Below, piece after piece: positions 1 through 8,584 of a DNA stretch of 64,000 bases. The stretch comes from Yimella sp. cx-51 (GTDB lineage Bacteria; Actinomycetota; Actinomycetes; Actinomycetales; Dermatophilaceae): NCBI RefSeq assembly GCF_017654605.1, contig NZ_CP072113.1:2294001-2358000 (forward strand). Reading direction: 5' to 3'. The first letter of the stretch is position 1. The number at the start of each line of letters is the position of its first letter. The notes under the pieces are model-generated. The model saw only the letters and a list, made by a program, of their open reading frames with translations. It was not told the origin of the DNA and did not search any database. The position numbers were made by a program, and so were the translations under genes.

Positions 1-163
1 GTCGGTCGACTGTGCTCGACATGCCCGCCCCGGCCGCCGTGCCGGGGTGAGCAGATCCGCTCTGGCCCAGGAGGATTGGCGCGGGTAGCGGCGTTTGGTC
101 GCACGCACTCCGACTCCGAGCATCAACGCAGGCAGCCAGGCTGCTGGGCATCGGAGCCGCGTT
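1..163. other. Mobile-element remnant flank, no intact gene
   Basis: No complete gene is supported here. On the plus strand one frame is open from base 3 to a TGA at 48-50 and could be the last 15 codons of a gene cut by the window edge. A Shine-Dalgarno-like AGGAGG sits at 69-74, but the frames after it either stop early or read as arginine-rich nonsense. Together with the truncated genes to the right, this suggests decayed mobile-element DNA. Confidence 0.35.
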
Positions 164-328
164 GTGAGCCAGGAGCAGCTCGTGTTCGACATCGACGCGA
201 TGCTCCACGAAGCCGCCGTGGACGCCGCGCCCGAGTGGACCGGCGCTCCCCTGCGCTTCACCGCCGCCTACCAGGCTCCGGACGCGCTCGATGCTGCTGT
301 CGAGCATTGGAAGTCGCTCACGAAATAG
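164..328 (+). pseudogene. Short ORF, probable truncated gene of an integrated element
   Basis: A GTG-started frame of 54 codons. The central part (roughly residues 6-45) reads like real coding sequence, acidic then aromatic, with a motif APEWTGAPLRF. The frame opens further upstream, to a TTG at 95. Its 3' end overlaps the end of the opposite-strand excisionase-like gene by about 60 bases, and both proteins become featureless at the overlap, as expected if two gene ends were fused by a deletion or inversion. I do not recognise the family. The reading as a gene fragment rests on the context. Confidence 0.4.
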
Positions 329-477
329 CGGACATGACGGCCGACCCGAACCGACGCCGGCCCGGTGCCTTCCTGACGCCACTTGTAGAGCGTCTTGATC
401 GGAACATCGAGGTACTCGGCAAGCTCCTCGATCCCGACCAGAGAGGCCAATCCCTCGATGCTCGCGTCGGTCTTCAT
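268..477 (-). pseudogene. Excisionase/AlpA-type HTH protein, C-terminally truncated
   Basis: Starting at the ATG at 477, the 69-residue product carries a MerR-like winged helix as found in phage and ICE excisionases: LVGIEELAEYLDVP, then KTLYKWRQEGTGP and the wing VRVGRHVRY. In intact family members a few residues after VRY lead into an alpha-helical tail ending EVEAWL or similar. Here the tail is replaced by a Ser/Ala run, STAASSASGAW, which coincides with the overlap with the opposite ORF. I read this as a xis gene whose 3' end was lost. It lies just past the tRNA-Met 3' end, a common place for integrative elements. Confidence 0.55.
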
Positions 478-620
478 ACACGCTAGGTACGTGGCACTCG
501 ACGGACTGGCGAGCAACGCTGAGTAGCGCCGGGCACTCCGAACGACCGATCGCCCCGATCCCCGCGTACAGTCCGAAAAAGTGGCCACTTTCTGGCCCAC
601 GGATCACATCTCTAAACCTT

Positions 621-654
621 TCAGGCCCGAGATTCACTGGAATCTCCGGCCTGA
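621..654 (-). terminator. Terminator hairpin of the initiator tRNA gene
   Basis: A 15-base inverted repeat with one mismatch and a 4-base loop, 5 bases beyond the tRNA 3' end. In the tRNA's direction it is followed by AAGGTTTAGA, so the U-tract is weak. Its position strongly suggests transcript termination or 3' end formation. Confidence 0.65.
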
Positions 655-659
655 ACGAG

Positions 660-733
660 TAGCGGGGGCAGGATTTGAACCTGCGACCTCCGGGTTATGA
701 GCCCGGCGAGCTACCGAGCTGCTCCACCCCGCG
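660..733 (-). tRNA. Initiator tRNA-Met (anticodon CAT)
   Basis: A 74-nt cloverleaf on the minus strand. The acceptor starts CGCGGGG, with an unpaired first base opposite T, as in initiators. The anticodon stem has the three consecutive G-C pairs (GGG-CTCATAA-CCC) diagnostic of the initiator, and the T arm reads GGTTCAAATCC. The 3' CCA is not encoded (A73 is followed by CTCG), so CCA must be added after transcription. Mobile-element debris lies downstream. Confidence 0.95.
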
Positions 734-1025
734 TCGGTATGAGAAGACCTTACGTGACGCCCTCGTCGTTCACCAAATCGACGGTCTTTCGTCACTTCGG
801 GAAGCACTGGGCTGGCCGACACCAGGTCGAGTTCACATGGAAAGTCGCCTGATGCCCACACTTGCGCGGTCGTTCCTCACCAGCGCGGCTCAATCACCGG
901 CACCGACGCGGCAGTTTCAGCGGACGCACCTTGCCGAGCAACGTTGCGGTTCATCGGGCGGGCGGTCATCGCAGCCCACTCACAACCCCTTGACACCGGC
1001 GACGGCGGCGAGGACATTTCAACAC
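734..1025. other. Intergenic stretch between tRNA and ABC operon
   Basis: About 290 bases without a convincing gene. It contains the tRNA promoter at the left and, at the right, a perfect TTGACA (990-995) followed 17 bases later by GACATT (1013-1018). That would place a transcription start at or next to the ATG at 1026, making the ABC operon transcript nearly leaderless. Nothing else is recognisable. Confidence 0.4.
747..776 (-). promoter_or_regulatory. Candidate housekeeping promoter of tRNA-fMet
   Basis: On the minus strand TTGGTG (771-776) and TAAGGT (747-752) are separated by 18 bases. The expected start, around 740, is about 7 bases before the tRNA 5' end. The match is moderate and is called from pattern and position only. 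Confidence 0.45.
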
Positions 1026-1772
1026 ATGATGAATTCAACGCCTGATGAATTCTCCGATCCGGTCGCGATCGCTGCCCACGACCTCGTCGTCTCGCGAGGC
1101 GGCAATGAAGTGCTGCACCGGCTGACCTTCGAGATCCCGCGAGGCACGATCGTCGGACTCATGGGTCCGAGCGGGTGCGGCAAGACCACGTTGATGCGCT
1201 CCATCGTCGGGGTGCAGGCCATCGAGAGCGGTTCGCTGAAGGTGCTCAGTCGCCGCCCCAGCGATGCCCAGCTTCGGCGCCAACTGGGCTATGTCACCCA
1301 GGCGGTGAGCGTCTACCGCGACCTGACCGCCCGACAGAACACGAGCTATTTCGCTGCGCTGCAGGGATTCTCGCCGAAGGATGCGGATCAGGCGATTGCC
1401 ACCGTGGGCTTGACGGAATACGCCGACCGACCGGTCGAGAAACTCAGTGGCGGACAAGCCAGTCGGGTCTCGCTGGCCTGTGCACTAGTCGGCGAACCGA
1501 AGCTGCTCGTACTGGACGAACCCACCGTCGGCCTCGACCCGTTGACCCGGGACGAGATCTGGACCTACCTGAAACACCTGGCTGAAGGGGGCACCACGCT
1601 CTTGGTCTCCAGTCACGTCATGGACGAAGCGGCCCGCTGCGACAGCGTCATGCTCATGCGCGAGGGAAAACTGCTCGCACACACCACACCAGACGACCTG
1701 CTCGCCCGCACCGGCGAACGCACCATGGACGCCGCCTTCCTTGCCCTGATCCGACGTGGAGGCCACCGATGA
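1026..1772 (+). CDS. ABC transporter ATP-binding protein (ABC-2 exporter type)
   Basis: A 248-residue nucleotide-binding subunit that would power the membrane partner encoded next. It has Walker A GPSGCGKTT (47-55), signature LSGGQ (140-144), Walker B with LLVLDEPTVGLDP (about 160-172) and switch histidine SSHVMDE (195-201). The signature is followed by ASRVSLACAL as in DrrA-like exporters. Either ATG of ATGATG (1026 or 1029) could start it. The stop overlaps the start of the permease by 4 bases, and the third operon member is a TetR regulator, so this is probably a self-regulated drug or lipid exporter. The substrate is unknown. Confidence 0.93.
   Translation: MMNSTPDEFSDPVAIAAHDLVVSRGGNEVLHRLTFEIPRGTIVGLMGPSGCGKTTLMRSIVGVQAIESGSLKVLSRRPSDAQLRRQLGYVTQAVSVYRDLTARQNTSYFAALQGFSPKDADQAIATVGLTEYADRPVEKLSGGQASRVSLACALVGEPKLLVLDEPTVGLDPLTRDEIWTYLKHLAEGGTTLLVSSHVMDEAARCDSVMLMREGKLLAHTTPDDLLARTGERTMDAAFLALIRRGGHR
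1027..1052. repeat. Two direct 10-bp repeats at the operon start
   Basis: TGATGAATTC occurs at 1027-1036 and again at 1043-1052, spaced 16 bases, across the first codons of the ABC gene and just past the candidate promoter. Each copy contains the palindrome GAATTC. The position suits an operator for the TetR protein of the same operon, but a repeat within codons is also possible. Confidence 0.35.
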
Positions 1773-2503
1773 ATCCGCGCATCTGCATCGCCTCGATCAA
1801 GCGAATCCTGCTGCAGCTCAAGGCAGACCACCGCACCATGGGGCTGATCGTCGCGGTGCCCACCCTGCTGCTCACGCTGCTCTACTTCGTCTTCAACGAC
1901 CAGCGCACCTTCGACCGCATCGCCCTCACCATGCTCGGCATCCTGCCGATGTTGGTGATGTTCCTAGTGACCAGCGTCGCGATGTTGCGCGAGCGCACCA
2001 GCGGCACCCTGGAGCGCTTGCTCACCACTCCCCTGCATCGGGCCGATCTGCTCGTCGGGTACGCGGCGGCATTCGCCGTTGCAGCGCTGGCGCAAGGCGT
2101 CGTCCTCGTGGCGGTCACCCACTGGCTGCTGGGTGTCGAGACCGCTGGCCCCATCATCTGGGTGCTCGTGGTGGCCGTCGTCGCATCGATCGTCGGCGTC
2201 GCCACCGGACTGCTGGCGAGCGCCTTCGCACGCACGGAGTTCCAAGCGGTGCAGTTCATGCCCTTGGTGATCGGCCCTCAAGTCTTCCTGTGCGGGTTGT
2301 TGGCTCCTTGCGAACAGATGCCGACGGTGCTGCAGTGGTTGTCGGACGTCCTGCCGATGACCTACGCGGTGAAGGCGCTGCGAGCGATCGGCAGCCAGGC
2401 TGACCCGGCCGGCGAGGTGCTGCAGAACGTGAGCGTCCTCGCACTCTTCGCCGTCGGCGCTCTTGCTCTTGCCGCGTGGTCGATGCCGAGGCAGACCACA
2501 TGA
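1769..2503 (+). CDS. ABC-2 type transporter permease
   Basis: A 244-residue membrane protein with about six hydrophobic segments, beginning near residue 24 (GLIVAVPTLLLTLLYFVF). The ABC-2 hallmark is the loop ERTSGTLERLLTTPLHRADLL before the third segment, and the late VLPMTYAVKAL motif. It starts within the preceding gene's stop (ATGA overlap) and its own stop overlaps the TetR start, indicating translational coupling. It would form the channel of a half-size or dimeric exporter with the upstream ATPase. Confidence 0.92.
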   Translation: MNPRICIASIKRILLQLKADHRTMGLIVAVPTLLLTLLYFVFNDQRTFDRIALTMLGILPMLVMFLVTSVAMLRERTSGTLERLLTTPLHRADLLVGYAAAFAVAALAQGVVLVAVTHWLLGVETAGPIIWVLVVAVVASIVGVATGLLASAFARTEFQAVQFMPLVIGPQVFLCGLLAPCEQMPTVLQWLSDVLPMTYAVKALRAIGSQADPAGEVLQNVSVLALFAVGALALAAWSMPRQTT

Positions 2504-3087
2504 CGGCCCGCCGCCCAGGGCGCCGTACCGGCGAGCCGAACACCAAGGACGAGATCCTGACCGCTGCGCGAAAGCTGTTCAGCGAGAGTGGATTCGAGCG
2601 GACCACGTTGCGGCAGGTGGCTCAGGACGCCGGTGTGGACGTCGCCCTCATCAGTCACTACTTCGGCAACAAACGGGGCCTCTTCGTCGCATCGATCGAG
2701 TTTCCGTCCGACCCGGTCGCCGTGCTCGCCCCGATGCACGAGTGCCGCATCGACGACCTCGCCGAAGTGGGCCTGCGCGCCGTCCTCGGCGTGTGGACCT
2801 CCCCCGCTGGGCCAGCCGTCGTTGCCCGGTTTCGGCAGGCAGTGGCCAGCGGCGAGACCGACCTGATCCGCGACCTGCTCACCGGAGTCATCCTCGCTCC
2901 GATCCGCGAGCGCCTGCACGATCAGACCGACCTCGAACTACGCCTGAGTCTCTACGCCAGCCAGATCGCCGGTCTGCTCGTGACCCGCGAACTATTGACA
3001 CTGCCCGCCGTGGTGGGCACCGACATCGACCGCCTCGTCGAGGTGGTGGCGCCCAATCTGCAGCGCTACCTCACCGGAAAAATCTGA
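2500..3087 (+). CDS. TetR family transcriptional regulator
   Basis: A 195-residue repressor-type protein. The N-terminal helix-turn-helix (residues about 17-60) has the TetR pattern TLRQVAQDAGVDVALISHYF followed by GNKRGLF. The remainder is an all-helical ligand domain with a VTRELLTLP segment typical of TetR C-domains. The start codon overlaps the permease stop (ATGA). The natural inference is control of the exporter operon, but the inducer cannot be read from sequence. Confidence 0.9.
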   Translation: MTARRPGRRTGEPNTKDEILTAARKLFSESGFERTTLRQVAQDAGVDVALISHYFGNKRGLFVASIEFPSDPVAVLAPMHECRIDDLAEVGLRAVLGVWTSPAGPAVVARFRQAVASGETDLIRDLLTGVILAPIRERLHDQTDLELRLSLYASQIAGLLVTRELLTLPAVVGTDIDRLVEVVAPNLQRYLTGKI

Positions 3088-3092
3088 GCAGG

Positions 3093-6000
3093 TCAGCCGG
3101 TGGCCGAAGGAGCGGCCGAGCCCGTCGCCGAAGGTGAAGCAGACGGGGACGGGGTCGAACCGGAACTCGAAGGAGTTGCGCTGCCGCTCGGCGTCGCCGC
3201 TGACGACGACGAGCCAGGGGTGCCTCCGAGTTTGACGGCCCGGTCGAGCGCCGCCTTCACCCGGTTCATGGCGGCCTGATACCCGGCGAGGTCACCCTTC
3301 TTGAGCGCGGCCTGGCCCTCGTCCCACGCCTTCTGCGCATCGCCGAGTGCCTTGGACACGGTGTCACCGGAGGTCGGTGGCTTGGTGTCGCCACCGGGGG
3401 TGTCGGTGCCCGTCGTGGCGCCCGACCCGAAGAGGTCGTCCAGCGCGTTCTCCAGCGTCACGCCCCACGCCAGCTTGTTGCCGAACTGCACGACCACCGC
3501 TCGCTGCAGCGGGAATCCCGTTGCGGCAGAAGCCTTCACGTACAGCGGCTGGACGTAGAGCAATCCACCGGCAAGCGGGAGCGTCAGCAAGTTGCCTCGC
3601 TGCAGGCGATCACCGTTGGCCTGCATGAACACCGACAGGGTCTGCGGGAAGGTGCTGGAGGCTTCGTTGGAGGTGTTGACGTCGTTCTGGAACTGCGCCG
3701 GACCCTTGATGGTGACGTTGCGCGGCATCGTCCACAAACGCAGCGTGCCGTAGTTGCCGTTCGGCTTCCCAGGCGTCGGTGTCGCATCTGAGTCGACCGC
3801 GAGGAAGGCCGAGAGGTTCTGCCTGCCCTTACCGGCCGGGATGTAACTGGACGACAACGAGTACGTCGGACGGCTCACGCCCGGCATCGCGATCGACAGG
3901 TAGTAGGGCGGCTGTTGGGCGCCGGTGGAACTGGTCGGATCAGCCGGCACCTGCCAGAAGTCGGTGCCGCTGAAGAAGGTGGCCGGGTCGCTCACGTGAT
4001 AGTTCGCGAGCACCTCGCGCTGCACCTTGAACAGGTCTTCGGGATAACGGACGTGCGCCCGCACCCCTTCGGGCATCTTCGACAACGGGAGCACCGTGCC
4101 ACCGAAGGCCTTGCGCCACGTCTTGAGCACCGGGTCCTTCTCGTCCCAGGCGTACAACTTGACCGATCCGTCGTAGGCGTCGACCGTCGCCTTGACCGAG
4201 TTGCGGATGTAGTTGATCGAACTACCGGCCGCGGCGCGCACATTGCTCGCCGTGCGGGTCACCGAATCCTCGGTGGATTCCTCCAGCGAGGAGGTCTTGG
4301 AGTAGGGGTAGCGAGCACTGGTGGTGTAGCCGTCGATCACCCACTCCAGCCGTCCGCCGGCGACCACTGGATACGGGTCGCCGTCGATCGTGAGCCACGG
4401 GGCCACCTTCTTGACCCGCTCGGCCGGGCTGCGCACGTCGAGCAGTCGTGACTTCTCGTTGATGCTGTCGGAGAGGACGAAGTTGTACTCCTGGTACTTC
4501 ACCGCGTAGGCCAGTTTGCGGAAAAGCCCGCCGATGGCCACGCCACCCTTGCCGGTGTACGTCGTGCGCCGCTCACCGCCGGTGCTGCTGTCGGGGTAGT
4601 CGAGTTCGCCCGGAGGCGCACCTGCGGGCGCACCGACGATCGAGTAGGACGGCGACGACTCACCGAAGTAGACGCGCGGCTCGAACTTTCCGAGGCGACC
4701 TGCCTGCGGCATGTTGCTCGCCGCCCAAACCGGTTCACCTTCCTTGCCGCGCTGGTTGCCGTACGCCGCCACCATCCCGTAGCCGTGGGTGTAGACCGTG
4801 TGCTGGTTGACCCAGTTCTGTTGTCCCGCAGGCACTCCGGCCAGGTCGAGTTCGCGGACGCCGACGACGACGTCGGTCTCCTTGCCGTCGATGGTGTAGC
4901 GGTCTACGTCCAACACGTCGGAGAACTGGTAGTACTGCTTCTGCCCCTCGTACTGCCGGAAGGTCGGCGAGATCAGGTAGGGATCGACCAGACGGATACC
5001 GGGGACCGCCTGCGCGTCCTTGCGTAGTTGCTCGGGCTTGGCATCGGTCTCGGGCTGTTCACTCGTGCCGACCAAGGTGTTGAGGCCGTAGGCCGCTCGC
5101 GTCGCATCGATGTTGTGCTTGATGTACGGCTGCTCCAACGCGCGGGCGTTGGGGTTGACCTTGAAGTTGGCGATGACGCTGGGGTAGACCCCGCCCAGGA
5201 CGACTGCCAGCACCACCATCGAGGCGATACCGATGATCGGCAGTCGCCAGGTGCGGGTCCACAAGGTCGCCACGAACATCGCGGCACACAACACGGCCGC
5301 GACCGCGAGCACCGTCTTGGTGGGAATCTGTGCGTGATCAGCGGTGTAGTCGATACCGGTGATCAGGCGGGCGTCCTTGGTGGTCAACGCGTAACGGTCG
5401 AGCCAGTAGGCGACGGCGCGCACCAGCACGAGCGCGGCCGCAGCGAGCGACAGGTGGATGCGAGCGGCGGAGGTGAAACGCGACCCGGGCTCGCGGGTCA
5501 GCGAGATGCCGCCGTAGATGTAGTGCACGACCGCGCCGGCGACGATCGCCAGCACCAGCGTCATGCTGAGCATGGTCGTCAGGAACTGCCACCACGGCAG
5601 GTCGAAGACGTAGAACCCGACGTCCTTGCCGAACTTCGGGTCGCGCACCCCGAAGTCGGTGCCGTTCCACCACAGCAAGGGTGTCTGCCATTGGCTCGTC
5701 GCGACGGCCGCCCCGAAGAGTCCGAGCATCGCCGGAACACCACGGAAGGCGAGGCTGCGCACCGGCTCGATCATCTCCCGGTAGCGCTCCATCGCGTCGC
5801 GGTCGACGGCGGCCGGAGGAAGAAAGGGACGCCGTCGATAGGCCAACGCCATCGATCCGTAGACCAGACCGGCCGTGAGCAGGAAACCACCGGCGAACAT
5901 CGCGACCTGCGCGACGACCTGGTTGCGGAACACCTGGGAGAAGCCGACGGAGTCGAACCACAGCTTCTCGGTCCAAAGGTGTGACCACAGCTTGAGCAGA

Positions 6001-6128
6001 ATGTAGGCAACGAGCAGCGTGATGGCGGCGATGAACCAGATGCGTCGCATGCGCCTACCGCGGTTATCTCCCACGGCACGCCAAGCGGCCTCGCGCCCTT
6101 CGCCGGAACTGCTGTCGGCCGAGCTCAC
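3093..6128 (-). CDS. UPF0182 family large membrane protein
   Basis: 1011 residues from a GTG at 6128 chosen because GGAGG (6134-6138) lies 5 bases upstream; an upstream GTG at 6152 lacks this. Seven hydrophobic segments fill the first 300 residues, followed by a long extracytoplasmic domain (about 310-930) with conserved-looking blocks such as DVGFYVFDLPWWQF and TYTGKGGVAIGGLFRKLAYA. The last 45 residues are a Ser/Pro/Thr/Ala tail. The family is widespread in actinobacteria and of unknown function. Gene order around it resembles M. tuberculosis Rv3193c. Confidence 0.95.
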   Translation of the reverse strand: MSSADSSSGEGREAAWRAVGDNRGRRMRRIWFIAAITLLVAYILLKLWSHLWTEKLWFDSVGFSQVFRNQVVAQVAMFAGGFLLTAGLVYGSMALAYRRRPFLPPAAVDRDAMERYREMIEPVRSLAFRGVPAMLGLFGAAVATSQWQTPLLWWNGTDFGVRDPKFGKDVGFYVFDLPWWQFLTTMLSMTLVLAIVAGAVVHYIYGGISLTREPGSRFTSAARIHLSLAAAALVLVRAVAYWLDRYALTTKDARLITGIDYTADHAQIPTKTVLAVAAVLCAAMFVATLWTRTWRLPIIGIASMVVLAVVLGGVYPSVIANFKVNPNARALEQPYIKHNIDATRAAYGLNTLVGTSEQPETDAKPEQLRKDAQAVPGIRLVDPYLISPTFRQYEGQKQYYQFSDVLDVDRYTIDGKETDVVVGVRELDLAGVPAGQQNWVNQHTVYTHGYGMVAAYGNQRGKEGEPVWAASNMPQAGRLGKFEPRVYFGESSPSYSIVGAPAGAPPGELDYPDSSTGGERRTTYTGKGGVAIGGLFRKLAYAVKYQEYNFVLSDSINEKSRLLDVRSPAERVKKVAPWLTIDGDPYPVVAGGRLEWVIDGYTTSARYPYSKTSSLEESTEDSVTRTASNVRAAAGSSINYIRNSVKATVDAYDGSVKLYAWDEKDPVLKTWRKAFGGTVLPLSKMPEGVRAHVRYPEDLFKVQREVLANYHVSDPATFFSGTDFWQVPADPTSSTGAQQPPYYLSIAMPGVSRPTYSLSSSYIPAGKGRQNLSAFLAVDSDATPTPGKPNGNYGTLRLWTMPRNVTIKGPAQFQNDVNTSNEASSTFPQTLSVFMQANGDRLQRGNLLTLPLAGGLLYVQPLYVKASAATGFPLQRAVVVQFGNKLAWGVTLENALDDLFGSGATTGTDTPGGDTKPPTSGDTVSKALGDAQKAWDEGQAALKKGDLAGYQAAMNRVKAALDRAVKLGGTPGSSSSAATPSGSATPSSSGSTPSPSASPSATGSAAPSATG

Positions 6129-6309
6129 GTGTACCTCCGTCGGGCTCACCACATGGATCAGTGCGGGTGGGCTGTGCGCCCCCGCCGGAACGACTCCCCC
6201 GGTGCTGCACGCGCCGGGCTGGCCCTCCGGATCAGACCCTAACCCGGCTCGGGGAGCGCAGGAGGCACCGGATCTCGCGTCTTGTTCCGGCGTAGGTCAC
6301 CATGGGCGC

Positions 6310-6852
6310 ATGACCTCGCAGGATCAGCCCGTCGCCAAGCCGCTGCTCAGCCCTCTCGGCGAGTGTGCCGTCGACACCGAGCGGCACGTTGCCGCGGCCG
6401 GATGGGATCAAGCGCCACGCTTGTTCGCACTGGCTTCGAACGCGGCGTTGCTCGCCGGCGAACCGGCTCTGGCGGCGCAGTTGGCAGGCGCCGCACCCGA
6501 GGGAATCAGCGCGATCGAGCAGGAAGGTCTGCCGCAGACCTCATCGATCGACTCCTTGCTGGGACGCCTGGCCTGGCCGCCGGAGGTCGAGGGTGTCGCA
6601 CTCGCGGTCGAACGCATCGTCGTCCCGCCGGAGGCCGAGCAGAACCTGCCGGACGACCCCGATCGAGCCGCCGAACTCCTCGCAGAACACCCCGACCGGC
6701 GCGACGTCCGTCTGCTGGTGGCGGTGCTGCGTTCGGGCGAACAGATCTGCCTATTGCGTCAACGCGATCACGATGACGACGACAAGGTGGCCATGGGCCA
6801 GGACATCGCGCCCGGCCTGGTGGCCGCCCTTCAGGCCACCCTCGAGGACTGA
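6310..6852 (+). CDS. PPA1309 family protein
   Basis: A 180-residue soluble protein divergent from the UPF0182 gene. It matches my memory of the actinobacterial PPA1309 family: an AVDTERHVAAAGWDQAPRLF opening, SIDSLLGRLAWPPEVEGVAL in the middle and a C-terminal block ending GLVAALQATLED. The function is not known. There is no signal peptide, membrane segment or catalytic motif. The stop is 4 bases from the end of the convergent protease gene. Confidence 0.85.
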   Translation: MTSQDQPVAKPLLSPLGECAVDTERHVAAAGWDQAPRLFALASNAALLAGEPALAAQLAGAAPEGISAIEQEGLPQTSSIDSLLGRLAWPPEVEGVALAVERIVVPPEAEQNLPDDPDRAAELLAEHPDRRDVRLLVAVLRSGEQICLLRQRDHDDDDKVAMGQDIAPGLVAALQATLED

Positions 6853-6856
6853 CCAG

Positions 6857-7999
6857 CTACTTGGTGCAAGTGGGCAGGCCCTTCGTCTCGCCCTTGGCGA
6901 TCCGCGGCATCGCAGCCAGCGCATCGTCGATGGTGTTGACCTTGACGACGGTCATGCCGCTGGGCTCGTTGCCGACGACTTCGTCGCAGTTGGACGATGA
7001 GGCGAGGAAATAGGTCGCGCCGGCGCGCTTGGCGCCGAGCATCTTGTGCTTCACGGCACCGATCGGTCCGACCGCGCCGGTCTCGTCGATGGTGCCGCTG
7101 CCGGCCACCTTCTTGCCGCCGGTCAGTGCGCCGGGTGTGATCTTGTCGTAGATCGCCAGTGCGAACATCATGCCCGCTGACGGTCCGCCCACCTCTCCGG
7201 TGTTGACCTTCACCTGGAAGGGCATGTCGTACTCCGGCGCAAGACCGATGCCGAAGACAGCGCGACCACTGCCCTGCGCCGCTGCGGTCTTGGCCTGCAC
7301 CGTCGTCCGCTTGCCGCCACGTAGGAGTTCGACCTTGACCGAATCACCGGGCTTCACCGACTCCATCGCCTTGTGCACCGACGCCAGGTCGGTCACCTTC
7401 GAGCCGTTGAGGGAGAGCAGTTGGTCTTTTACCCGCAACGCTGAGCCCGAGGGTGCCTGCTCGGCCACGACACCGACCAGGACGCGCTCGGGCACGGTGC
7501 GACCCGACTTACGGATCGCCACTACCTCAGCGGTTCGCTGGGAGTTGGTCATGTCGGCGGCGTTCTGCTTCTTCACCTCCTGACCGGTGATGTTCTTGGG
7601 AAACCACTTCTCCTCGTCGTCGATCTGTGCGTCGCCGTCGAAGAACTTCGCCTGCAGGTAATCGAGCACCGACACCGGATAGGCCGGACCACCGGCGACG
7701 GCGACGGTGGTGAAGTTGAGCGCGCCGGACGTGGGGTACGTCTGGGTGCCACTGATCTGGATGACCGGATTGCCGTCGTCCTGGCCGAGAGTGTCGGTAG
7801 CCGCGCCGGCTCGCAGGATCACGACCGGCACCTTGATGATCGACATCAACGCCAGCGCGAGAATCGTCACCACGACCAGGCCGATGAGCCACTTGTTGCG
7901 CCGGGAGACCCCGCCGGATCGCCCACCGGCCGGCCCCTGCTGTGCCGGCCCCGCACCCTCGCCCGCGCTGTCCGCGGCGCCGTCGTAGATGTGGCTCAC
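6857..7999 (-). CDS. YlbL-type PDZ domain, Lon-like (S16) serine protease
   Basis: 380 residues from a GTG at 7999 that overlaps the moaE stop (GTGA); a GTG at 8011 is the alternative. One transmembrane segment near residues 36-55 (WLIGLVVVTILALALMSII) anchors it with the rest outside. A PDZ domain occupies about 165-235. The S16 fold carries the catalytic serine in GGPSAGMMFALAIYD and the catalytic lysine in GPIGAVKHKMLGAK, the Ser-Lys dyad of Lon-like proteases. Family members act as surface proteases; the substrate here is unknown. Confidence 0.92.
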   Translation of the reverse strand: MSHIYDGAADSAGEGAGPAQQGPAGGRSGGVSRRNKWLIGLVVVTILALALMSIIKVPVVILRAGAATDTLGQDDGNPVIQISGTQTYPTSGALNFTTVAVAGGPAYPVSVLDYLQAKFFDGDAQIDDEEKWFPKNITGQEVKKQNAADMTNSQRTAEVVAIRKSGRTVPERVLVGVVAEQAPSGSALRVKDQLLSLNGSKVTDLASVHKAMESVKPGDSVKVELLRGGKRTTVQAKTAAAQGSGRAVFGIGLAPEYDMPFQVKVNTGEVGGPSAGMMFALAIYDKITPGALTGGKKVAGSGTIDETGAVGPIGAVKHKMLGAKRAGATYFLASSSNCDEVVGNEPSGMTVVKVNTIDDALAAMPRIAKGETKGLPTCTK

Positions 8000-8418
8000 A
8001 GTCCGACCCACTCGTCCGAGCCGTCGGTGAAGCTCTGGTGTTTCCAGATCGGCGCGGTCTGCTTGAGCCGGTCGATGAGCGTGTGGCAGACGTCCAGCGC
8101 CGCTGCACGGTGGGGTGCGCTGACCGCCACGACCACAGCGAGATCGCCCACCTGCAACGGTCCGACCCGGTGCACGGCAGCCACCTTCGCGATCTCGTCA
8201 CTGAGCACTTCGCCGGCGACCTTGCGCAGCTCGTCGGCCGCGCTGGGGTGAGCCGAATAGTCGAGCCCGGTGACGCCCTTGTTCTGGTCGTGGTCACGCA
8301 CGACGCCGACGAACAAGCCGATTCCTCCGGCGACCGGGTCTTGCACCGCCTGCAACACCTCGTCCACCGACAACGCGGTGTTCCGAATCTCGGCGAGGGT
8401 CACTCGCGGGTCATCCAT
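7996..8418 (-). CDS. moaE: Molybdopterin synthase catalytic subunit MoaE
   Basis: 140 residues, the usual MoaE length. MoaE works with a thiocarboxylated MoaD to put two sulfurs on cyclic pyranopterin monophosphate. Visible hallmarks are GLFVGVVRDHD, VAAVHRVGPLQVGDLAVVV, SAPHRAAALDVCHTLIDRLK and the near C-terminal PIWKHQSF...EWVGL; the lysines of the last two blocks are the active-site residues in the family. The start ATG at 8418 has GGAAGGTG upstream. No moaD or other moa gene is in the window, although moeZ is at 25-26 kb. Confidence 0.95.
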   Translation of the reverse strand: MDDPRVTLAEIRNTALSVDEVLQAVQDPVAGGIGLFVGVVRDHDQNKGVTGLDYSAHPSAADELRKVAGEVLSDEIAKVAAVHRVGPLQVGDLAVVVAVSAPHRAAALDVCHTLIDRLKQTAPIWKHQSFTDGSDEWVGL

Positions 8419-8584
8419 CAGCTTCACCTTCCGGGTGTTTCGCGGGTGACGTTCTGGACGTAGCGTAGGCACCGAAGCGGGTGAGTTCCCAAATGTGTGG
8501 CTGCCTGCATCTACCGGGAACGATTCACCCCACGTCGCGGTTGACCACAACAGCGACCCGAATGCCTCCGCGCGAAGGAACGAG

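Noticed and set aside
1-600. A second copy of the tRNA-fMet 3' end as an att site
   Set aside because: I looked for the T-arm/acceptor sequence left of the tRNA and saw no copy in this window; it could lie outside.
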